A stretch of DNA of 21,808 nt, from positions 1-21,808 of the forward strand of contig CBHYLN010000087.1 in assembly GCA_966128725.1 (NCBI GenBank). Direction: 5' to 3'. Of the stretch, positions 1-7,362 are shown one piece after another. A program made the position numbers and the translations under genes. The DNA comes from JAFDZV01 sp966128725 (GTDB lineage: Bacteria; Bacteroidota; Ignavibacteria; OLB7). Position 1 is the first letter of the stretch, and the number at the start of each line of letters is the position of its first letter. The notes beneath the pieces are model-generated. The model saw only the letters and a list, made by a program, of their open reading frames with translations. It had not been told where the DNA came from and ran no database searches.

Positions 1-1
1 T

Positions 2-1051
2 GGGCTTGTTGTCCAGGGCCATTCGTACGCCATTGCCGGTGGTCGGGTGATGGCAACCGTTGTTGTGCCGGGTGATTTCCTGTTCGAGATTTTCGATTCG
101 ACTGGTGCGCGACTGCTGTCCTTTGTTGCGAATGTCTCGGCCGATACCCTGGCAAATCTTCCGCTCCGTGATCTATGGGCAAATCGAGTGGACCAATCCC
201 CCGTGGCCGTGGGGCCGTTGCGTGATGGCGACGCCGTGTTGCGCCTTGCGCCAGGCGGGGGAACGGCTGGTAGTGTTCTTACGCGAGGTGTTGGCGGATT
301 GCGCTGGAGCGAACAGCCCACCGGTGACATGCGCCGCAACGTGTACGATCCGAACCAGATCGGCCTTGATGTGTTCGAACGGGCGAACCATACGGGCACG
401 CAGCCAATTGCCACCGTTGCTGGGTTGCAGGATGCTTTGGACGATACGGCGATGGTATCACATACGCATTCAGCCGCCGACATTACATCCGGCCGGCTGG
501 ACCCCGCGCGCCTGGGAAGTGGGGCAGCAAGCGCGGCTACGTACCTGCGCGGTGACGGCGTGTGGGCTCCGGTCTCGGGAGTGCAGTGGGCTGAAATCTA
601 TTATGAGGTAGGACCAAGCACTCACGGCCAGGCAAGCGTGGCCGGCACATGGGTGACACTGCTGTTGAATACCTTCGGGATCAATGAGATAGGAGCAACT
701 GTCGCCAGTGATGGGACAATCTCGTTGCCTGCCGGGACTTACTCGTTTGATGTTGATGCCAGCGCTTTTGGATGCCACGAGAACAATCTGCGCTTGTACA
801 ATGTCACGGCCGGCACCACGATCCGTGTAGGGCTAACGACCCGCCCCATAAGCACACACAACATGTACCAAACCAGTCGGTTGAAGGCAACATTCGTGCT
901 GGCCGGTGCTTCGGAAATCCGTGTTCAGCACATAGCCTACCAAGCGAACGCGCAAGGGTATGGCTTGGCAGTCGGCCACTACTGGTCCGATTTCGATCTT
1001 CCCGAAATGGTCAACGTATACACCTCGGTGTTCATTCAGCGAAAGACCTGA
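2..1051 (+). CDS. phage tail-fibre-like protein, 5' partial
   Basis: The reading frame is open from the first bases. Residues encoded before the GTG at 47 (GLVVQGHSYAI) align with the paralogous downstream gene (GFVVNARTYPI), so the gene starts outside the window. The central part carries tail-fibre motifs: ANHTGTQ, VAGLQDALD, HTHSAADI, a DPARLGSG turn and LRGDGVWA. The C-terminal ~150 residues contain LNTF, a LPAGTYSF strand and RLYNVTAGTT, which resemble the C1q-like beta-sandwich tip common at the end of phage tail fibres. Expected role: trimeric fibre or receptor-binding protein of a tail or tail-like particle. No signal peptide or membrane segment is visible. Family assignment rests on motif recognition; whether it belongs to a live prophage, a remnant or a tail-like particle cannot be told from this window. 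Confidence 0.75.
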   Translation, partial: GLVVQGHSYAIAGGRVMATVVVPGDFLFEIFDSTGARLLSFVANVSADTLANLPLRDLWANRVDQSPVAVGPLRDGDAVLRLAPGGGTAGSVLTRGVGGLRWSEQPTGDMRRNVYDPNQIGLDVFERANHTGTQPIATVAGLQDALDDTAMVSHTHSAADITSGRLDPARLGSGAASAATYLRGDGVWAPVSGVQWAEIYYEVGPSTHGQASVAGTWVTLLLNTFGINEIGATVASDGTISLPAGTYSFDVDASAFGCHENNLRLYNVTAGTTIRVGLTTRPISTHNMYQTSRLKATFVLAGASEIRVQHIAYQANAQGYGLAVGHYWSDFDLPEMVNVYTSVFIQRKT

Positions 1052-1126
1052 GCACTGCAGGTAACGAATCCGATGAACTGAAACGATAGCGGCGCTACCG
1101 GGTATCCACATAAAACACAGATCACC

Positions 1127-2299
1127 ATGCCACAACGAACAATAACAGGTCCGATACTCGATACCGCGGGAATCGGTATAGTATCCGGTTCGCTGCGCGT
1201 TACGCCCATCGAACCAACGGGAACCTCCGGCGACGGATTTGTCGTCAATGCGCGAACCTATCCGATTACCCATGGCGCGGTGCAGGCCACGGTGATTGTT
1301 CCCGGTGCGTACCGGTTCGATATTCTGGCAGACAGCGGTGCCATTCTGCGCACGTTCAGCGCCAATCTTTCGGACTCATCTCTGGCGGACATCTCGATCA
1401 AGGAGGTGTGGGAAAGCCGTGTGGATCCGATCGACCTTCCGCCCGCCACGCTGCGCGAAGGCGACAGCCTGCTGCGGTTGGCTCCCGGCGCTGGCGCCGA
1501 TGGTGATGCATTGCTGAAGGCCGGCTCGCGCCTGGAATGGGGGCGTCCGTCGGGCATGGGCAATATGCTTTCGAGTGTGTACGATCCGAACGGCACGGCC
1601 TCCGACGCCTTCGACAGGGCGAACCACTCTGGCACGCAGTTGATCAGTACGGTTTCCGGATTGCAGGCTGCGTTGGACCAACGGGCACTCACGGAGCATA
1701 CGCATGCTGGAAGTGACATCGCATCGGGCACCATTGCCCCGCAACGACTTGGGAGCGGCACTCCCACTGCTGGAACGGTATTGAGAGGAGATGGCGTATG
1801 GGCAGCCCCGATAGTCGCTCCGCCCCATGCAAAGATTTACTATCAGAAGGATCAAAATGTCGTTGGTGGAGACCTGACGGCAAATATTTGGAACACGTGG
1901 CTGTTCAATACCATTGCTTACGATCACTTGGGTGGTCTGTCCGTCAACGCGGAAACCGGGGTTGTGACACTTCCTGCTGGCGCTTATTACATAACGGTGC
2001 GATGTGCGGTACACACGAGCACGAATCCGTTTCGTCAGAAGACGCGCGTGGTGAAGTCAGACCTTACACTGCTGACTGCTGGATATTCGCTGAGCCATTT
2101 GGATGTGTCCGGCGCCGTCAACTTTATTCCAATTACTGTTGAGAGTGCCTACATCTCATCGCCGACATCTGTTGATCTATTGGCACAGACATGGGCATCA
2201 GCAACATTTACATCGTGGGGGATGGGCGGGCAGGTCAACGTCACTGGTGCTCCCGAGCACTATGCGGAAATGATCATCGTGCGGGCGCCATCGGTCTAA
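1127..2299 (+). CDS. phage tail-fibre-like protein, complete paralogue
   Basis: 390 residues from ATG 1127, 75 bp after the stop of its paralogue. The N-terminal ~110 residues form a beta-rich module (TGPILD..GIVSGSLRVTP, VPGAYRFDI) with no signal peptide. Around residues 165-225 lie the linker motifs ANHSGTQLISTVSGLQAALD, HTHAGSDI, QRLGSG and LRGDGVWA, shared nearly position by position with the upstream gene. From about residue 230 the sequence diverges: it keeps the tip signature (LFNTIAYDHL, VTLPAGAYYITV) but differs strongly elsewhere. This is the pattern of fibre genes that keep the attachment and shaft parts and vary the receptor-binding tip. It is probably a structural tail-fibre protein. 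Host-type genes begin 180 bp downstream, so this gene may be the right-hand limit of the phage-like block. Confidence 0.75.
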   Translation: MPQRTITGPILDTAGIGIVSGSLRVTPIEPTGTSGDGFVVNARTYPITHGAVQATVIVPGAYRFDILADSGAILRTFSANLSDSSLADISIKEVWESRVDPIDLPPATLREGDSLLRLAPGAGADGDALLKAGSRLEWGRPSGMGNMLSSVYDPNGTASDAFDRANHSGTQLISTVSGLQAALDQRALTEHTHAGSDIASGTIAPQRLGSGTPTAGTVLRGDGVWAAPIVAPPHAKIYYQKDQNVVGGDLTANIWNTWLFNTIAYDHLGGLSVNAETGVVTLPAGAYYITVRCAVHTSTNPFRQKTRVVKSDLTLLTAGYSLSHLDVSGAVNFIPITVESAYISSPTSVDLLAQTWASATFTSWGMGGQVNVTGAPEHYAEMIIVRAPSV

Positions 2300-2480
2300 G
2301 AGACGACCATGCACGGAACACATCACTTCCCAACACAACCTGTCATGCGCCGTTCGATGTAGTTCCGTGAGTGGGTGGCCTCCCGGTGCCCGAGGAGTAC
2401 ACCCGCATCACGATCTGCTCGCGGGGCCGCTGTAGTGCTGCGCTGCGTGGTGGTGCCCGTCTTTTTCGTAAACTTCGTGC

Positions 2481-4016
2481 GTGAAATCGCACCTTGTATC
2501 GCTTTATCGCAAGCAGTTCGGCAGCGAGCCGGTGGCCATGGTGGACCTTCGTGCCGATGGTTCCAATCGTAGCCTGTACCGGCTTTCCGGGCCGGATGGT
2601 ACCTCCGTTGTTGGCGTGATTGGGCCGGATTACGAGGAGAATCATGCCTTCATATCCTATTCGCACGCACTGCGCGGCGTTGGCCTGCCGGTTCCGCTGA
2701 TCCATGCGTTCGATGCAGCGCACGGGGCATACCTGGAGGAGGATCTCGGCGATACCACGCTCTTCGATGCCCTGAGCGCCGCGCGTCATGATGCCGCATT
2801 CCCGCAATCGATTGTTCCGCTGTACGAACGTGTTGTGGAACTGCTGCCGCGTGTGCAGGTGCTTGGGGGCGGAGCGGTCGATTTCTCGGTTGCATACCCC
2901 TGCGCCGAGTTCGACCGCCAGTCGATGATGTGGGATCTGTCCTACTTCAAGTACCATTTCCTCAAGCTGGCTCATATTGCCTTCAACGAGGCGCGGCTTG
3001 AAGCCGATTTCGCTGCCCTGACCGATTTTCTGTTGCAGGCGGACCGCACGCATTTTCTGTATCGCGATTTTCAGTCGCGCAACATCATGATGCGCGGTGA
3101 TGAGCCATGGTTGATCGACTATCAGGGGGGCCGGCGCGGTGCGTTACAGTACGATCTTGCCTCGCTGCTGTACGACGCCAAGGCGCAGTTGCCGGAAGAG
3201 TTGCGTCTCGAGTTGCGCGAGCGCTATCTGGCGGCTCTTGGCACGCTGATCCCGGTGCGCCAGGAATCCTTTCGCACGCTCTACCGAGGCTTTGTGCTGA
3301 TCCGCATCCTTCAGGCAATGGGCGCATACGGTTACCGAGGGTTCTTCGAGCGCAAGCAGCATTTCCTTGCCAGCGTTCCGTTTGCCGTGGCGAACATCGA
3401 AGGGGTGCTTGCCGAGGGGCTTCCGGTGGAGATGCCGGAACTGGACGCCGTGCTCAGGCGTATTGCTGCAACGGACTTCACAATGCATACGGATGCCGAT
3501 GCCACTCCGGCAACCGGCACGCCCCCGTTGGCGCATGTGTCGCGCTCAGCCGCGCCCGGGGACGCGCATGGTGCCGGAGTTCCGGCGCAGCCTTCGCGAC
3601 TCCGAGTGGCGATAACAAGCTTCAGCTACAAGCGCGGTTATCCGGTGGAAGATTCGGGGCATGGCGGTGGGTTTGTTTTCGACTGCCGGGCGTTGCACAA
3701 CCCTGGGCGCTACAGCGAGTACAAGGCCCTCAACGGTCGTGACCTGGCGGTGCGCATGTTCCTTGAGGATGAACCCGCAACCGAGCAGTATTGGCAGGCG
3801 GTGCGTGTGCTGGTGGATTCGGCGGTGCGGACATACAGCGCCCGTGGGTTCGAGCACTTGTCCGTTGCCTTTGGTTGTACCGGTGGGCAGCATCGCTCGG
3901 TGTACTTCGCCGAACGGTTGTCCCGCCACCTTGCCGAACATTTTCCGGATGTTCAGTATAACGTATCGCATCGCGAGGAGCACGTCTGGGCTCCGCTGAT
4001 ACCGACCGATTCGTGA
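2481..4016 (+). CDS. APH-fold kinase fused to RapZ C-terminal domain
   Basis: 511 residues from GTG 2481. Residues ~15-330 are an aminoglycoside/choline-type phosphotransferase. The N-lobe signature GSNRSLYRLS is present, the catalytic loop is YRDFQSRN (194-201, D196 the likely catalytic base, Tyr in place of the usual His), and IDYQGG follows with D213 as the metal-binding Asp. After a low-complexity linker (~335-370), residues ~374-505 match the C-terminal domain of RapZ: SFSYKRGYP, FVFDCRALHNP and GCTGGQHRSV (465-474). In E. coli RapZ this domain binds glucosamine-6-phosphate and the sRNA GlmZ; here the P-loop N-terminal half of RapZ is replaced by the kinase. Kinase-RapZ proteins of this type occur in Bacteroidota. 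The substrate is probably a sugar; the AmgK sugar kinases have the same fold. The next gene starts 15 bp on, indicating co-transcription. No strong Shine-Dalgarno precedes the GTG. Confidence 0.85.
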   Translation: MKSHLVSLYRKQFGSEPVAMVDLRADGSNRSLYRLSGPDGTSVVGVIGPDYEENHAFISYSHALRGVGLPVPLIHAFDAAHGAYLEEDLGDTTLFDALSAARHDAAFPQSIVPLYERVVELLPRVQVLGGGAVDFSVAYPCAEFDRQSMMWDLSYFKYHFLKLAHIAFNEARLEADFAALTDFLLQADRTHFLYRDFQSRNIMMRGDEPWLIDYQGGRRGALQYDLASLLYDAKAQLPEELRLELRERYLAALGTLIPVRQESFRTLYRGFVLIRILQAMGAYGYRGFFERKQHFLASVPFAVANIEGVLAEGLPVEMPELDAVLRRIAATDFTMHTDADATPATGTPPLAHVSRSAAPGDAHGAGVPAQPSRLRVAITSFSYKRGYPVEDSGHGGGFVFDCRALHNPGRYSEYKALNGRDLAVRMFLEDEPATEQYWQAVRVLVDSAVRTYSARGFEHLSVAFGCTGGQHRSVYFAERLSRHLAEHFPDVQYNVSHREEHVWAPLIPTDS

Positions 4017-4031
4017 CCAACCGCAGTTGAT

Positions 4032-5441
4032 ATGATCACACGCCTTGAACTTGACGGATTCAAAACGTTCGCGGGCTTTGCGGTCGACGTTGCTGCATTC
4101 CAGGCCATCGTTGGGCCGGTTGGCGCCGGGGCAAGCAATGTGCTGGATGCCATCACACTGCTTGCGGGGCTTGCCGATGCCGACACCCGAACAGCGTTCG
4201 ACGGCGTGCGAGGCGGAGCTGCGGATCTCTTTACCAAGTTTCCCGATGGTAGCTCGGCCCCGGCAATTCGGTTGGCGGTTGAGATGCTTACCGATGCGCA
4301 TGTCGAGGATAGCTGGGGCGTGCGCTGCGATATCCGCTACACGCGGTTGAGATACGAGGTGACGATTGTGCGCCGCGCCGATGCGCGGGGAAACGATCGC
4401 CTGGTTGTCACCCACGAAGCCCTGATCCCAATTCAACGCAGTGCCGACCAATGGGCACGCAGGCATCTGGGGCGTGGGCGCGAACATTGGTTGCCGCCGT
4501 TGCGAACCGGGCGCACGGTCCCGTTTATCTCAACGGTTGTTGATGAGCGCGGCAGCACGTTGATGCTGCATCAGGATGGGCGGGGTGGTGACATGTCCGC
4601 CGTTGCGCATGGGGCCGAGCGTACGGCGCTGAGCACGGTTGCCAATACCGAATTTCCGCATGCGTTTGCCGCGCGCGAGCAGATGCGGCGTTGGCGCACG
4701 TTATCGCTTACACCGGATGCGATCCGCGGTGTTGGCTCGCCGCAGGCGCATACCTTTATCGGCCGTGATGGCGGTAATCTGGTTGCTGCGTTGGCACGCA
4801 TGAAATCGGAGCAGCCAGGTGCAATCGAACGGGTGGCCGATGATCTTCGACGGCTGGCGCCCGGCATAGCGGCGCTGGAGCTCGACGAGCGTGCCGGGTT
4901 CTATCGGCAACGGTTGAGTGCGCGATTGCAGGATGGGCGTGAGCTTGGCATGGCCGCTCTTAGCGATGCCGAGCTGCGAATGCTTGCGGTGGCCGTTGTG
5001 GCAAACGATCCGGATGAAGCGGGTGTGCTGTGTTTCGATGAACCCGAGAACGGGCTGGATCTTTCGGGACTGATGCGGCTGGCAACCTATCTGCCTGCGA
5101 TGAGCACCAATCTGACGGATGTTGATGGGGCCTCGCGCGGGCTGCGCCAGGTTATCGTAACCACGCACTCGTTGCCGTTGGCCGATGAGCTTGCGCGCGT
5201 GCTGTGTGCCGACAACGACGAGCCGCTTCACGCCCTGCCTGAACTGATGGTCGCGTATAGGCGCGCGCAGCCTGGAAGCGTTGCGGTGCCTGCATGTACG
5301 GTCTGCGAGCCCGTGAGTCCGTCGCAGCAACTGGGCCTGGGTCTGGAGGAAATTGCCCAGGCACGGAACGTGGTGACAATGAACGATGTTGCACGATTGC
5401 TGCGCATTGGCGAGCCCCCTCGAGCCTGGGTTATACAATGA
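4032..5441 (+). CDS. SMC/RecF-type AAA ATPase with degenerate Walker A
   Basis: 469 residues from ATG 4032. It has the layout of the stand-alone AAA_21/RecF-like ATPases: an N-terminal MITRLELDGFKTF strand, a P-loop region, a long middle insertion (~80-300), LSDAELR (310-316) as the ABC signature equivalent, Walker B LCFDEPENG (333-341) and the switch/H-loop VTTHS (376-380). The P-loop reads GPVGAGASN (28-36): alanine (codon GCA at 4131-4133) sits where lysine is expected in GPxxxGKSN. The signature is also weakened (SDA instead of SDG). The protein may therefore bind nucleotide poorly or not hydrolyse it, although Walker B and the His are intact. Cellular role unknown; relatives include OLD-like and repair or defence ATPases, but no nuclease (TOPRIM) part is visible. 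Probably in one operon with the kinase-RapZ gene. Confidence 0.8.
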   Translation: MITRLELDGFKTFAGFAVDVAAFQAIVGPVGAGASNVLDAITLLAGLADADTRTAFDGVRGGAADLFTKFPDGSSAPAIRLAVEMLTDAHVEDSWGVRCDIRYTRLRYEVTIVRRADARGNDRLVVTHEALIPIQRSADQWARRHLGRGREHWLPPLRTGRTVPFISTVVDERGSTLMLHQDGRGGDMSAVAHGAERTALSTVANTEFPHAFAAREQMRRWRTLSLTPDAIRGVGSPQAHTFIGRDGGNLVAALARMKSEQPGAIERVADDLRRLAPGIAALELDERAGFYRQRLSARLQDGRELGMAALSDAELRMLAVAVVANDPDEAGVLCFDEPENGLDLSGLMRLATYLPAMSTNLTDVDGASRGLRQVIVTTHSLPLADELARVLCADNDEPLHALPELMVAYRRAQPGSVAVPACTVCEPVSPSQQLGLGLEEIAQARNVVTMNDVARLLRIGEPPRAWVIQ

Positions 5442-5459
5442 TCGTTGCGGGCGATTCGC

Positions 5460-5500
5460 CCCGATTATACGATCGTTTCGGATACCCGAATGGAATCGGG
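5460..5500 (+). terminator. nested hairpin after the ATPase gene, possible terminator
   Basis: An outer 7-bp stem CCCGATT (5460-5466) / AATCGGG (5494-5500) encloses an inner TTCGG-ATAC-CCGAA hairpin (5477-5490). A T-rich stretch (TTGAATTGTTT) follows. It begins about 20 bp past the stop codon at 5441. The T-tract is interrupted, so it could be a weak terminator or an RNA-processing structure. Confidence 0.4.
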
Positions 5501-5534
5501 TTGAATTGTTTCATGCAAATAACACGCGTCGTTG

Positions 5535-5566
5535 TTTGCATTACTGTAACGAATTCGCGTACATTG
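5535..5566 (+). promoter_or_regulatory. candidate promoter of the RRM gene
   Basis: TTTG at 5535-5538 is followed after 21 nt by TACATTG at 5560-5566, close to the Bacteroidota -33/-7 pattern TTTG-N19-21-TAnnTTTG. It can also be read as a sigma70 pair, TTGCAT / TACATT with 18-nt spacing. It is a locally AT-richer patch in GC-rich sequence. It would give a leader of roughly 220 nt before the ATG at 5795. Confidence 0.4.
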
Positions 5567-5572
5567 CAACAT

Positions 5573-5794
5573 CTGTACTGCTCTCACGCTCATCAACGGT
5601 GATCTGTGTCAGCTTTTGAGCGGTGGTACTTGGGATAGTCTGAGAGCAGGTATCGTTCAATTCAGCAGAAGCTGCTATCGGCATCAACACCGCCGCTGGC
5701 ATCCGACTCACGACTTCGCCGCCAACCGTTTCGTCGAAGATCCCGGACCATGCTTTCTGTATCAAGACCCCGAAAGGGGAAAGGGAATCGTTTC
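5573..5794 (+). promoter_or_regulatory. putative structured 5' leader and strong RBS of the RRM gene
   Basis: This non-coding stretch contains nested pairing: GCGGTG (5620-5625) can pair with CACCGC (5688-5693), enclosing the small hairpin AGCAG-AAG-CTGCT (5664-5676). It ends in the purine-rich AAAGGGGAAAGGGA (5773-5786), an excellent Shine-Dalgarno 9-10 nt before ATG 5795. Long structured leaders are typical of cold-shock-type RNA-binding protein genes; regulation here is inferred from that comparison only. The start of the region depends on the unproven promoter. Confidence 0.35.
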
Positions 5795-6178
5795 ATGGCA
5801 ATCAAGATCTACGTAGGCAACCTGTCCTACCAGACAACGGGCGAGGATCTCGAGCAGCTCTTCGCGTCAAGCGGTGAAGTCACCTCGGCATCCATCGTGA
5901 TGGATCGCGACACCGGCCGTTCGCGCGGCTTTGGTTTCGTTGAGATGGCCAACCGTGAGGATGGCGAGTCGGCAATCGAGTCACTGAATGGCACGGAGTA
6001 CCAGGGTCGTAACCTCACCGTGAACGAGGCTCGTCCGCGCGAAGAGCGTGGTGGCTTCGGCGGTGGTGGTGGCAGCCGTGGCGGCGGCGGTGGCCGTGGT
6101 GGCTTCGGCGGCGGCGGCGGCGGCAGCCGTGGCGGCTTCGATCGTCGCGGTGGCGGCGGTGGCGGCGGTCGCTGGTAA
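5795..6178 (+). CDS. glycine-rich RRM RNA-binding protein
   Basis: 127 residues from ATG 5795, chosen because it follows a strong Shine-Dalgarno and begins the RRM fold exactly; an upstream in-frame ATG (5750) would add residues unrelated to RRM. RNP2 is IYVGNL (5-10) and RNP1 is RGFGFVEM (44-51), both canonical with aromatic RNA-stacking residues. Residues 86-127 are a tail of Gly with scattered Arg, Phe and Ser (RGGF, SRGG), an RGG-box-like disordered region ending in RW. Bacterial single-RRM proteins of this kind bind single-stranded RNA in the cytoplasm and, in cyanobacteria, are often cold-induced. It appears monocistronic, with its own promoter and a strong terminator. The annotation as an RNA-binding protein is very secure; targets are unknown. 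Confidence 0.95.
   Translation: MAIKIYVGNLSYQTTGEDLEQLFASSGEVTSASIVMDRDTGRSRGFGFVEMANREDGESAIESLNGTEYQGRNLTVNEARPREERGGFGGGGGSRGGGGGRGGFGGGGGGSRGGFDRRGGGGGGGRW
6049..6175 (+). repeat. GGY-rich low-complexity tract coding for the Gly tail
   Basis: Almost uninterrupted GGT/GGC codons with interspersed CGT and AGC. The tract is prone to slippage, so the tail length may vary between strains. Confidence 0.7.
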
Positions 6179-6209
6179 TAATTGCCAGCAGCGGCAACTC
6201 GCAAATGTA

Positions 6210-6248
6210 CGCCCTCGGTGGTCGGTAACGATCGCCGAGGGCGTTTTT
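6210..6248 (+). terminator. intrinsic terminator of the RRM gene
   Basis: The stem CGCCCTCGG (6210-6218) / CCGAGGGCG (6235-6243) is perfect over 9 bp with a 16-nt loop and is followed directly by TTTTT (6244-6248). It lies 32 bp past the stop codon at 6178, in the right orientation. Confidence 0.85.
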
Positions 6249-6592
6249 ACATATGCTCTGGCCCGTGTGTCCTCCAACATGTCCCAGTTCCACGGGCAAT
6301 GCGGTCGGACGATACCCGCGCGGCTGGGCATTGCGTCGCGTGGAATTATGCGCCGCCAACCACCTCCGTTGAGTACCGAGTCCGGTCGCTCGAAATCATA
6401 TCAAGGTTGAACTGGTGGCTTCCGCTGTTGACGTGCTGCCCAGGGGCGCAACGTGATAACGGGTGACCGACGCGGATTCGTTCGCGATGGGGCCGGCCAA
6501 TGGTATATTGGTTTCCCCAATGCTCCGTTATGTTCGTCAGCCAGACCAAGCACCCGGGCTGCCGGCGGCGCATTCCACATTCTGCCCCCTGC
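6249..6592. other. non-coding gap before the nucleotidyltransferase operon
   Basis: About 340 bp without a convincing gene on either strand; small open frames here lack recognisable motifs and ribosome binding sites. The only signal seen is the TATATT box near 6504, reported separately. A TTGACG hexamer at 6428-6433 has no well-spaced -10 partner. Confidence 0.5.
6481..6509 (+). promoter_or_regulatory. candidate promoter of the nucleotidyltransferase operon
   Basis: TATATT (6504-6509) stands out in GC-rich sequence about 85 bp upstream of the chosen start. A poor -35 (TTCGCG, 6481-6486) lies 17 bp upstream. Its position inside the longest open frame argues that translation starts downstream, at 6593. 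Confidence 0.35.
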
Positions 6593-7312
6593 ATGGATGC
6601 GATGATTCTTGCTGCCGGACTTGGCACCCGGCTTCGCCCCCTTACTGATTCCATCCCGAAGGCGCTGGTTCCGGTTGCCGGCGTGCCAATGTTGGAACGG
6701 GTTGCGCGCAGGCTTATCGAGGCAGGCGCCACGCGGCTGATCATCAACGTGCATCATCATGCCGATCTGGTTGCGCGCTTCGTTGCCGAACGTGCCGGGT
6801 TCGGCGTGGAGACGGTGCTTTCCGATGAGTCCGGCGAGTTGCTCGACACCGGCGGGGGGCTGCTTCATGCCGCATCGCTGTTCTCGCGTACGGCCCCGTT
6901 CTTTCTCCACAACGTTGATGTCGAAACCAACATCGACCTTCGGCGCATGTATGCGGCGCACCGGCCAGGTCAGGTTGCAACGCTTGCGGTTCTGCCGCGC
7001 AATTCCGCGCGGTATCTGCTGTTCGACTCCAATGACCGATTGGCCGGTTACGGAAACGACAACACCGGCTTTGAAACGCTCGTACATCCGGATGTGTCGG
7101 ACACCCGGAGATTCGGGTTCTGTGGGATACATGTGATCTCGCCCGAGATCTTTCCCCTGATCGATGAACGGGGTGTGTTCTCGATTATCCCGCTCTATCT
7201 TCGTTTGGCCGCCAGTGGCCATCACATTTCATTGTTCGATTGCTCCGGCTCAACGTGGATCGATATCGGCAAGCCCGATCAGTTGGAGCGCGCACGGTTG
7301 ATGCAGCAATAG
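6593..7312 (+). CDS. sugar-phosphate nucleotidyltransferase (MurU/GMP-like)
   Basis: 239 residues from ATG 6593, where the fold begins at once (MDAMILAAGLGTRLRP); a start at 6602 is also possible, and the in-frame start at 6500 would add non-homologous residues across a promoter-like box. Residues 6-25 hold the nucleotide-binding signature LAAGxGTRxxPxT...PKAL, with K23 contacting the sugar phosphate. HNVDVETNIDL is the metal-binding Asp region, and FCGIHVISPEIF is the typical C-terminal half. Enzymes of this family transfer a nucleotide from NTP to a sugar-1-phosphate. The short length without a hexapeptide-repeat domain fits MurU (MurNAc-1-P uridylyltransferase) or mannose-1-P guanylyltransferase types. 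An APH-type kinase lies 2.6 kb upstream, the partner that MurU has in AmgK/MurU recycling. First gene of a tight four-gene unit. Exact substrate not determinable from sequence. Confidence 0.85.
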   Translation: MDAMILAAGLGTRLRPLTDSIPKALVPVAGVPMLERVARRLIEAGATRLIINVHHHADLVARFVAERAGFGVETVLSDESGELLDTGGGLLHAASLFSRTAPFFLHNVDVETNIDLRRMYAAHRPGQVATLAVLPRNSARYLLFDSNDRLAGYGNDNTGFETLVHPDVSDTRRFGFCGIHVISPEIFPLIDERGVFSIIPLYLRLAASGHHISLFDCSGSTWIDIGKPDQLERARLMQQ

Positions 7313-7362
7313 ACGTTATGCGATTTCAAACGGACTTCAGCAACGAATCAGGTTTCAATGCA

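Noticed and set aside
2300..2480. Possible small gene or attachment site between the tail-fibre block and the kinase gene
   Set aside because: No tRNA, direct repeat, ribosome binding site or conserved frame could be seen in these 181 bp.
6049..6175. Possible CRISPR-like or tandem repeat array
   Set aside because: The repetition is simply glycine codons in the RRM protein tail, without repeat/spacer structure.
6500..6592. Earlier start of the nucleotidyltransferase
   Set aside because: The added residues are unlike the family, and the stretch overlaps the only promoter-like box in the gap.
6401..7225. Long open frame on the - strand opposite the nucleotidyltransferase gene
   Set aside because: No recognisable motif, and it is fully antisense to a gene with clear catalytic signatures; a product of GC-rich codon bias.
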